The position numbers were made by a program, and so were the translations under genes. 9,064 bases of DNA from positions 1 to 9,064 of the forward strand of contig JABIWD010000033.1 in the NCBI GenBank assembly GCA_018701105.1, in the 5' to 3' direction. The DNA is from Candidatus Uhrbacteria bacterium. GTDB lineage: Bacteria > Patescibacteriota > Patescibacteriia > UBA9934 > UBA11717. Positions 1 through 4,275 of this stretch are shown here, piece after piece. The notes under the pieces are model-generated. The model saw only the letters and a program-made list of their open reading frames with translations, was not told where the DNA came from and did not search any database. Position 1 is the stretch's first letter; each line of letters begins with the position of its first letter.

Positions 1-737
1 GTATAATCAGATTTTTCTTGCACCTGTATTTCCGTTAGTGCACTAGTGAGCTCGTCTTTTCTCTCTGATATCAATTTACTTATCCCGATGATCTCGAGCT
101 GCCCAATAGCAACGGTGTTGCCATGTATACTCATTGTTTTCAAGTCACCGAAGAGTGTGTCTCGTAATCTTTCACCGGAAAGATCAGACTTGGCTTTGAA
201 CATTTGCATGGCGAGATCTTGCGGTGCCTTGGAGATGCTCCAAAGCCAGTCTGCCATTTTCTTGTCTCGATCGGTGGAAATCCCGGAAAAGTTTTGTGTG
301 TTTGAGAGTATCCCTCCGAGCAGATAAAGCGCAGATTCCTTAGATGGTTCGATTTTCTGTTTCTTGAACCGCTCAGCTACCAGAGTCGCTGCAGCTCCTA
401 TAAGTTCGATCTGGTTTGTTGAATTTGTAAAAGCGTCTAGATGACTAGCTACTCTATGATCAATGATTTCAGTCACTCGTTCAACTCGTAGAGGCTCTGG
501 AAGATCCTTGGAGTAACTAGCATCCAGTAGGATAACATCAGCGTCCGTATCTTCTGTAGGTCCATTCGCTAAGGGTAGATCGAACTCCGATATCAACCAC
601 TGAACCTCAATATGCGGCGTACCCCAAATATGCGCCTGTGCATCTTTACCTGTAGCGCGCAGTAATTCGGCATATGCCATAGCACATCCGTAACCATCGA
701 GATCGGGATCTTTGTATGTTGTGGTGATCATGTTCAT
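1..737 (-). CDS. Family II pyrophosphatase-like DHH/DHHA2 protein, C-terminus cut by window edge
   Basis: My translation gives 245 codons from ATG at 737 before the window ends; family II manganese pyrophosphatases are usually about 305-310 aa, so roughly 60 residues are missing. The N-terminal DHH domain shows KDPDLDGYGCAMAYAELL (9-26), the LDAS strand (71-74), IIDHR (91-95) and GGILSNTQNF (141-150). A DHHA2-type domain follows from about 170, with GDLKTMSIHGNTVAIGQLEI (197-216). Order and spacing match PpaC-type enzymes, which hydrolyse pyrophosphate in the cytoplasm. However, positions normally holding metal or active-site residues differ: Tyr8 for the first His, Arg95 for the second His of DHH, and Asn146 for Asp of the SDT/SDS motif. 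Asp12, Asp14, Asp72, His94 and Lys200 remain. It may therefore be a different DHH phosphoesterase or a non-catalytic relative. The start lies 1 nt after the stop of the upstream GIY-YIG gene (TGATATG), suggesting translational coupling; no good Shine-Dalgarno is seen. Fold assignment is fairly sure, pyrophosphatase activity is not. Confidence 0.75.
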   Translation of the reverse strand, partial: MNMITTTYKDPDLDGYGCAMAYAELLRATGKDAQAHIWGTPHIEVQWLISEFDLPLANGPTEDTDADVILLDASYSKDLPEPLRVERVTEIIDHRVASHLDAFTNSTNQIELIGAAATLVAERFKKQKIEPSKESALYLLGGILSNTQNFSGISTDRDKKMADWLWSISKAPQDLAMQMFKAKSDLSGERLRDTLFGDLKTMSIHGNTVAIGQLEIIGISKLISERKDELTSALTEIQVQEKSDY

Positions 738-738
738 A

Positions 739-1011
739 TCATTTTGTGGTTACATTTTCCGTCTCCTCAAGATAGTGTCTGACTTGCTTTTTCACGAACC
801 GTCTTCCCGTTCCGCTTTTTAAAAACTTTTCTCTTCCGAGTGCATCCATCTTGTTGCGGTAAGCTTCGTAGTGCATGAGCTCGAACGCGCCTCGATAGCT
901 GGTGGATTTATTGCTTCCAGCTTTGTGCTCTTGAACGCGCCTCTTGAGATCGCTTGTCATTCCTATATACCATTCTCGATCTGAAAATTCCAGAATATAT
1001 ACGTAGAACAT
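739..1011 (-). CDS. GIY-YIG domain protein (small UPF0213/YhbQ-like)
   Basis: A 90-residue protein that is almost entirely one GIY-YIG nuclease domain. The first motif is YVY (3-5), the second is YIG (15-17), followed by LKRR (22-25, with the expected catalytic Arg at 25), EHKAG (28-32), and DALGREKFLKSGTGRRFV (56-73), whose Glu61 sits where the metal-binding Glu is expected. Length and pattern match the small stand-alone GIY-YIG family that includes E. coli YhbQ; the cellular role of these proteins is poorly defined and no partner domain is present here. It is first in a two-gene minus-strand unit, with the DHH gene beginning 1 nt after its TGA. Upstream there is no Shine-Dalgarno, but an extended -10 sequence is placed so that transcription would start on the A of this ATG, which supports this start codon. 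Confidence 0.88.
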   Translation of the reverse strand: MFYVYILEFSDREWYIGMTSDLKRRVQEHKAGSNKSTSYRGAFELMHYEAYRNKMDALGREKFLKSGTGRRFVKKQVRHYLEETENVTTK

Positions 1012-1149
1012 GTGAATATTTTAGCATGTCGCACGAGTGTCCGGCTAATTCGGCTTATACACTTGGTTGGCGGCGCCACGTGAACACCGACGACTCGCAA
1101 CTAGAAAAGACGCGTAAAATTGACACTGGACATGAAGTCAATCACGCGG
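1012..1149. other. Intergenic stretch between the GIY-YIG gene and the tRNA terminator
   Basis: Apart from the -10 element at its left end I see no gene here. It holds a 6-bp inverted repeat (1119-1124 with 1137-1142, attgac/gtcaat) and a 15-nt sequence at 1077-1091 (CACGTGAACACCGAC) that resembles the left arm of the terminator palindrome at 1150-1166 (CACGTAAAAACACCGAC), possibly a decayed partial duplicate. A 71-codon reading frame through this region (954-1169) shows no family signature and overlaps both neighbours. Confidence 0.4.
1018..1026 (-). promoter_or_regulatory. Extended -10 promoter of the GIY-YIG gene, leaderless geometry
   Basis: On the minus strand TGCTAAAAT (extended TGn plus TAAAAT) ends six bases before the ATG. 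Counting the last hexamer base as -7 puts +1 exactly on the A at 1011. No -35 hexamer is evident. The start site is inferred from spacing only. Confidence 0.5.
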
Positions 1150-1186
1150 CACGTAAAAACACCGACTAAGTCGGTGTTTTTACGTG
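1150..1186 (-). terminator. Intrinsic terminator of tRNA-Gln, perfect 18-bp palindrome
   Basis: Positions 1150-1167 and 1169-1186 are exact reverse complements with one central base, so in RNA the loop would open to a few bases. The arms contain AAAAACACCGACT and AGTCGGTGTTTTT, giving a GC-rich core followed by a T run on either strand. On the minus strand it begins within the encoded CCA of the tRNA (1185-1187), so it would stop tRNA transcription at once; on the plus strand it could also act as a terminator. Confidence 0.85.
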
Positions 1187-1258
1187 GCTCGGGGACAGGG
1201 GATCGAACCCCGATTCCCAGGACCAAAACCTGGTGTCCTACCATTAGACGATCCCCGA
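1185..1258 (-). tRNA. tRNA-Gln (anticodon UUG), CCA encoded
   Basis: The minus strand folds as a full cloverleaf of 74 nt. The acceptor stem TCGGGGA pairs with TCCCCGA, with G73 and an encoded CCA (plus-strand tgg at 1185-1187). The D arm has stem GTCT/GGAC around AATGGTA. The anticodon stem CCAGG/CCTGG closes loop TTTTGGT, in which TTG (plus positions 1224-1226) reads CAA and, by wobble, CAG glutamine codons. The T arm has stem CGGGG/CCCCT around loop TTCGATC. In most bacteria that lack GlnRS this tRNA is charged through GatCAB; the window cannot tell which route applies here. Confidence 0.97.
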
Positions 1259-1271
1259 ATGTTGTGCGGAG

Positions 1272-1300
1272 ATTATGCCACTAAATAGGGGATTTGTAAA
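1272..1300 (-). promoter_or_regulatory. Promoter of tRNA-Gln
   Basis: On the minus strand TTTACA (plus 1295-1300) is followed after exactly 17 nt by CATAAT (plus 1272-1277), 13 nt upstream of the mature tRNA 5' end at 1258. A TG lies just before the -10 element. It is divergent from the csp promoter. Confidence 0.7.
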
Positions 1301-1327
1301 GGGTTATGGGGCCTGTTCCAGGGGGCC

Positions 1328-1367
1328 TTGACAGCCTATTGACAAAATGGGTGATATGAGGTACTGT
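1328..1367 (+). promoter_or_regulatory. Promoter of the cold-shock gene with two tandem TTGACA hexamers
   Basis: TTGACA occurs at 1328-1333 and again at 1339-1344, 11 bp apart. The second copy is followed after 17 nt by TACTGT (1362-1367), which keeps the key first, second and last positions of the -10 hexamer. Transcription would begin near 1374, leaving a leader of about 80 nt before the preferred csp start. Confidence 0.6.
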
Positions 1368-1390
1368 AATGCCCAAGCAGAGGCAGATTC

Positions 1391-1453
1391 AAAGTGGAGT
1401 TCAATGAATTCACGGCGAGAAGCAGTTGCGTTAATTCATTACCACTTTTTTCT
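1391..1453 (+). promoter_or_regulatory. Structured 5' leader of the cold-shock gene, hairpin followed by a T run
   Basis: AAAGTGG (1391-1397) pairs with CCACTTT (1442-1448), and inside it AATGAATT (1403-1410) pairs with AATTCATT (1433-1440), with a 5-by-1 internal loop between the stems and a 22-nt apical loop. The outer arm runs into TTTTTTCT just before the ATG at 1454. The arrangement looks like a weak terminator or a temperature-sensitive leader. It replaces any Shine-Dalgarno sequence. Function is inferred. Confidence 0.45.
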
Positions 1454-1651
1454 ATGACTGGAGTCATCAAACGACTTACAGACAAAGGATTCGGATTTAT
1501 CGCCGTTGAGGGTGAAGAGAAGGACTTGTTCTTCCACTCATCATCATTGGTCGATGTAATGTTCGATGAACTTGCAGAAGGAGACGAGGTTACATTTGAG
1601 ACAGAGGATTCTGATAAGGGTCCACGTGCTACAAATGTGCAACGTGCCTAA
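1454..1651 (+). CDS. Cold-shock domain protein (CspA family)
   Basis: Read from ATG at 1454 this is a 65-residue protein beginning MTGVIKRLTDKGFGFIAVEG. It is a single cold-shock OB-fold: RNP1 is KGFGFI (11-16), RNP2 is DLFFH (24-28), and the rest follows the family (FDELAEGDEVTFETEDSDKGPRATNVQRA). Such proteins bind single-stranded RNA and DNA and melt RNA structure in the cytoplasm. A GTG at 1394 in frame would add 20 residues (MEFNEFTARS...), but the family normally starts at this methionine and the upstream stretch coincides with the leader hairpin, so I reject the extension. No Shine-Dalgarno lies before 1454, only a pyrimidine run. The gene is monocistronic, with its own promoter and a strong terminator downstream. 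Confidence 0.93.
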   Translation: MTGVIKRLTDKGFGFIAVEGEEKDLFFHSSSLVDVMFDELAEGDEVTFETEDSDKGPRATNVQRA

Positions 1652-1656
1652 GAGTT

Positions 1657-1687
1657 AAAAAAGCCGCCCGGCAACGGGCGGTTTTTT
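1657..1687 (+). terminator. Intrinsic terminator of the cold-shock gene
   Basis: CCGCCCG (1664-1670) and CGGGCGG (1675-1681) form a 7-bp GC stem closed by a GCAA tetraloop, preceded by an A run and followed by TTTTTT (1682-1687). It separates csp from pyrD, whose promoter must therefore lie in the remaining bases before 1711. Confidence 0.92.
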
Positions 1688-1695
1688 GTTTGGTA

Positions 1696-1704
1696 TGTTA
1701 ATAT
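1696..1704 (+). promoter_or_regulatory. Extended -10 promoter of pyrD-truB, leaderless geometry
   Basis: TGTTAATAT (TGn plus TAATAT, 1699-1704) ends six bases before the ATG at 1711, so +1 falls on the A of the start codon. It lies just after the csp terminator T run; no -35 hexamer is convincing and no Shine-Dalgarno is present. Confidence 0.5.
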
Positions 1705-1710
1705 CGATTT

Positions 1711-2790
1711 ATGATAGCAACAGGCATACAAAGTTGGTTCTACAAGCATATTGCAAAGCCGATATTCTTTAAGCAAGATCCTGAGAAAGTTCATGATCGC
1801 GTTCTTGGTGTCGGGAAGGTCCTGGGAGGCTCTACATTGAGCAAAGCGGTAGTTGGTGCGGTTATGCGCTACAAGAATCCGATTCTCGTTCAGGAGATCA
1901 GGGGCGTCCGTTTTCCGAACCCAGTTGGACTCGCTGCAGGGTTCGACAAGAACGCTGAGCTGACCGAGCTATTGCCCGATGTTGGTTTCGGGTTTGAGGA
2001 GATTGGATCGATCACTGGGGAGTATTGCGAGGGGAATCCAAAGCCTCGATTGTGGCGTCATCCTGAGTTGCAGAGTTTGCGCGTTTATTACGGTTTGAAG
2101 AATGATGGATGTGAGGCGATCTCGGCGCGACTTAAAGATCGAGAGTTTGAGATACCGATCGGGGTCAGTGTCGCGAAAACAAATTGCGCGGCTACTGTTG
2201 AGACTGGAGCAGCGATTTCGGATTATGTGAAGGCGTATATAGCATTCAAAGACATCGGATCTTATGACACTATCAATATCAGTTGTCCGAATGCTCACGG
2301 AGGTCAGCCGTTTACTGATGTGGCGAGACTGTCTGAGTTGCTCGTTGCCTTGAACGAGAAGCGAAACGATAAGCCGATGTTTCTTAAGCTGTCGCCAGAT
2401 CTCGACCTTGAGCGGTTGCACGAGATCGCAACTGTTGCAAAAGAGAGCCGCGTAGATGGTCTGGTTGTGAGCAACCTTACTAAGAAGCACGATTTTGGTG
2501 ATGGCGGTTTGAGCGGTAAGTCGGTTGAGCCTCATGCGCTCGGGCACTTGCAGTATCTCGCCAAAGAATTCAAGAACGATTTTGTTTTGATATCGTGTGG
2601 CGGTATATTTTCTGCAAAGGACACATACGAGCGAATCAAGAACGGTGCTTCTCTTGTTCAGCTGGCTACGGGCATGATTTTTGAAGGTCCGCAGTTGATA
2701 GGGGAGATAAATCGAGATTTGGCCAAGATGATCAAAGATGACGGTTTTTCAAATATCTCAGATGCGATTGGTGCCGATGTATGGCGGTAA
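1711..2790 (+). CDS. pyrD: Dihydroorotate dehydrogenase, class 2-like with a class 1-type active-site Cys
   Basis: A 359-residue flavoprotein that oxidises dihydroorotate to orotate in pyrimidine synthesis. The N-terminal extension (about 1-60, with DPEKVHDR at 23-30), FPNPVGLAAGFDKNAE (68-83), IGSITGEYCEGNPKPRLWRH (98-117), KLSPDL (226-231), GGLSGK (265-270) and CGGIFSAKDTYERIKNGASLVQL (296-318) fit the class 2 family, whose N-terminal helices dock on the membrane to reach quinone. The active-site loop, however, is NISCPNAHGGQPF (189-201). Class 2 enzymes have Ser (NISSPN) where Cys192 stands, and the CPN..GGQ.F pattern resembles class 1B PyrDB. The substrate motif usually MGFNN is YGLKN (127-131). 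Asn189, Asn194, Asn255 and Lys226 are kept. The start at 1711 gives normal class 2 length. Its last 10 nt overlap truB. The electron acceptor is uncertain. Confidence 0.9.
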   Translation: MIATGIQSWFYKHIAKPIFFKQDPEKVHDRVLGVGKVLGGSTLSKAVVGAVMRYKNPILVQEIRGVRFPNPVGLAAGFDKNAELTELLPDVGFGFEEIGSITGEYCEGNPKPRLWRHPELQSLRVYYGLKNDGCEAISARLKDREFEIPIGVSVAKTNCAATVETGAAISDYVKAYIAFKDIGSYDTINISCPNAHGGQPFTDVARLSELLVALNEKRNDKPMFLKLSPDLDLERLHEIATVAKESRVDGLVVSNLTKKHDFGDGGLSGKSVEPHALGHLQYLAKEFKNDFVLISCGGIFSAKDTYERIKNGASLVQLATGMIFEGPQLIGEINRDLAKMIKDDGFSNISDAIGADVWR

Positions 2791-3515
2791 TAGTCGCGAA
2801 TAAGCCTTTGGGATGGACACCTTTGCAGGTCATAGAGAATATTCGGGAGAAGGATTCTCGTTATAGTGATAGCAAGATGGTTTACGCCGGGCGACTGGAT
2901 CCGATGGCAGAAGGGTTACTCGTAATCCTGACTGACGAGGATCGTTTTAAACTTGATGGATATTTAAAAAAAGAGAAGTCGTACACAGCGACGATGTTGT
3001 TTGGATTCAAGAGCGACTCACTGGACGCGCTTGGAATTGTTGAGCGCGTGGGATCATCGGATCTCGAGCTTGCTGTGGGTGCGGTCGAGGGTCTCGTTGG
3101 TGCGCATGAGCTCGAGTTGCCTTCATACAGCGCGTACAAGATACAAGGTAAGCCGCTGCACTGGTGGGCGCAGCAGGGGAGGATCGACGAGATTGAGAAA
3201 CCAAAAAAGAACATGACCGTGCAAGACGTCCGGGTTGTAAAAACCGAGATGCTTAATGCGGGTGATGTTCTTTTGGATGTCGAGCGCACGATCAGTCTCG
3301 TGAGCGGCGACTTCAGGCAGGACGAGGCTGTCGAGTCTTGGAAGCGAGCGTTGGATGGAGTCGACGAGCTGCTCGTAGTCACAGCCGAGTTCGATGTGAC
3401 GAGTGGAACTTATATCCGGACGCTAGTCGATACCGTAGGCGAGAAACTCGGATGCGGTGGATTACTTTTACATCTTGATCGTACGCGGCTTGGGGAGTTT
3501 GTTGAGCCTACCTAA
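2781..3515 (+). CDS. truB: tRNA pseudouridine(55) synthase, short form
   Basis: A 244-residue TruB that converts U55 in the T loop of tRNAs to pseudouridine. It shows NKPLGWTPLQVI (7-18), the catalytic motif YAGRLDPMAEGLL (35-47) with Asp40, KSYTATMLFG (66-75) with Tyr68, LPSYSAYKIQGKPLHWWAQQG (113-133), and SGTYIRTL (208-215) with Arg213, followed by a typical ending (LGCGGLLLHLDRTRLGEF, 223-240). The E. coli enzyme is about 314 aa with a C-terminal PUA domain; none is visible here. A charged stretch (about 166-200) precedes the SGTYIR motif. The ATG overlaps the pyrD stop by 10 nt and has no Shine-Dalgarno, so translation is probably coupled to pyrD. The 3' end overlaps greA tail to tail by 8 nt. 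Confidence 0.92.
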   Translation: MAVIVANKPLGWTPLQVIENIREKDSRYSDSKMVYAGRLDPMAEGLLVILTDEDRFKLDGYLKKEKSYTATMLFGFKSDSLDALGIVERVGSSDLELAVGAVEGLVGAHELELPSYSAYKIQGKPLHWWAQQGRIDEIEKPKKNMTVQDVRVVKTEMLNAGDVLLDVERTISLVSGDFRQDEAVESWKRALDGVDELLVVTAEFDVTSGTYIRTLVDTVGEKLGCGGLLLHLDRTRLGEFVEPT

Positions 3516-4017
3516 CGCTAATTACATGGTAGACAATCTCACCGCTGTTTGTCTCCACGGCAACATTGTCTCCTTCATAACGGTCGAGCAACATTGATCC
3601 CAGCGGACTCGTGTGCGAGATCCGACCTTTCATGATGTCGACTTCTTGTGATCCGACGATCTGGAATGTCTGCTGGCTTCCATTGATTTCAAGAACGACC
3701 GTCGCTCCGAGTCTAATAGCGCCAGTTGCATCAGTACCTTCCTCAATCGGGATCGCTTGGTTGACCCGCTCGGTCAAACTAATGATCCGCGAGTTGATGC
3801 GCCTGAGTCTTCGCTTTGCATCTTGATACGCAGCGTTCTCTGAAAAGTCTCCATCTTGTGCTGCGAACTGCATATTCTCCGATGCCTCTGGTCGGTCGAC
3901 CTTCTCAAGTCTCTCAAGCTCATCCTTTAGGCGCTGGATTTTTGCAGGTGTCAGATGATTGTCGGTCTTCCTATTCTGAAGCCGCTCCATCTCGGCTTTT
4001 CTTGTTGGTAATCGCAT
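3508..4017 (-). CDS. greA: Transcription elongation factor GreA family
   Basis: A 169-residue protein with the two GreA domains. The N-terminal antiparallel coiled coil (about 22-90) starts LTPAKIQRLKDELERLEKVDRP and has the tip motif GDFSENAAYQDAK (56-68); Asp57 and Glu60 correspond to the acidic pair that holds the catalytic Mg in RNA polymerase during cleavage of backtracked transcripts. The C-terminal FKBP-like domain (about 98-169) ends GRISHTSPLGSMLLDRYEGDNVAVETNSGEIVYHVISV. Before the usual start region there is a basic extension of about 20 residues (MRLPTRKAEMERLQNRKTDN). An internal Met10 could be the true start, but an extended -10 sequence lies just before the first ATG, favouring 4017. 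It converges on truB and diverges from uvrB. Confidence 0.92.
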   Translation of the reverse strand: MRLPTRKAEMERLQNRKTDNHLTPAKIQRLKDELERLEKVDRPEASENMQFAAQDGDFSENAAYQDAKRRLRRINSRIISLTERVNQAIPIEEGTDATGAIRLGATVVLEINGSQQTFQIVGSQEVDIMKGRISHTSPLGSMLLDRYEGDNVAVETNSGEIVYHVISVR

Positions 4018-4026
4018 ATTATCAGT

Positions 4027-4035
4027 ATCATATCA
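4027..4035 (-). promoter_or_regulatory. Extended -10 promoter of greA
   Basis: On the minus strand TGATATGAT (TGn plus TATGAT) would place +1 near 4020, only three bases before the ATG. The sequence at the classical -35 distance is not convincing. The transcript would be leaderless or nearly so, and no Shine-Dalgarno is present. Confidence 0.5.
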
Positions 4036-4052
4036 TCTTATCCCCAAACCCG

Positions 4053-4081
4053 TTGACATTCGGTTTTTGTTCGTATAGAAT
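4053..4081 (+). promoter_or_regulatory. Consensus promoter of uvrB
   Basis: TTGACA (4053-4058), a 17-nt spacer, and TAGAAT (4076-4081) give a near-consensus vegetative promoter pointing at uvrB, with +1 near 4088 and a leader of about 190 nt. I found no clear LexA-type operator (neither the CTG-N10-CAG nor the GAAC-N4-GTTC style) over it. Confidence 0.8.
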
Positions 4082-4104
4082 AGCTTCACAACTCATCCAT
4101 GACC

Positions 4105-4133
4105 CCCTAGTAGGTAAGCCTGCTCGGGATTTT
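4105..4133 (+). terminator. Terminator-like hairpin in the uvrB leader (possible attenuator)
   Basis: CCC (4105-4107) pairs with GGG (4126-4128) and AGTAGG (4109-4114) pairs with CCTGCT (4119-4124, one G-T pair), with one mismatch between the stems and a TAAG tetraloop; ATTTTG follows. It lies about 20 nt downstream of the predicted uvrB start site, so if it terminates it would act on uvrB's own transcript. The short T run makes this uncertain. Confidence 0.35.
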
Positions 4134-4148
4134 GTGTCTTTGTGCTCG

Positions 4149-4236
4149 TGTCATCCTGAGGAGGAACGACGTGAGGATCTCATCATGCAAGATACTCTAG
4201 AACAATGAGATTCCTACGTTGCCACTCAGAATGACA
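4149..4236. repeat. Long imperfect palindromic repeat of the GTCATyCTGAG type
   Basis: The left arm (4149-4183) begins TGTCATCCTGAG and ends GAGGATCTCAT; the right arm (4205-4236) begins ATGAGATTCC and ends CTCAGAATGACA. The arms are near reverse complements around a 21-nt centre, so one strand folds into a long hairpin. The end sequences match a palindromic, MITE- or REP-like family scattered between genes in many unrelated bacteria. It sits within the uvrB leader, 39 nt before the preferred uvrB start. Only one copy is in the window, so repetition in the genome is inferred. Confidence 0.7.
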
Positions 4237-4275
4237 TTGTCTGGAGCGTACGGATCTCAAATATTTCAAGAAACC

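Noticed and set aside
954..1169. Plus-strand 71-codon frame across the GIY-YIG 5' end and the tRNA terminator
   Set aside because: It is antisense to a recognised gene, runs into the terminator palindrome and shows no family signature or ribosome binding site.
739..1258. Integrated mobile element at the tRNA-Gln gene
   Set aside because: There is a nuclease-like gene near a tRNA, but no integrase, no repeated tRNA 3' end and no transposase; the GIY-YIG protein is of a common stand-alone chromosomal type.
1394..1453. GTG start extending the cold-shock protein by 20 residues
   Set aside because: The family starts at the Met of MTGVIKRL, and the extension coincides with the leader hairpin and T run.
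1969..2547. Minus-strand 192-codon frame inside pyrD
   Set aside because: It is a shadow of a well-supported gene, with no recognisable motif.
4036..4100. SOS (LexA) operator upstream of uvrB
   Set aside because: No palindrome of the CTG-N10-CAG or GAAC-N4-GTTC type is present over the promoter.
4219..4275. TTG start extending UvrB by 19 residues
   Set aside because: The extra residues come from the palindromic repeat arm and its flank; conserved UvrB begins at MKFKLKSEY.
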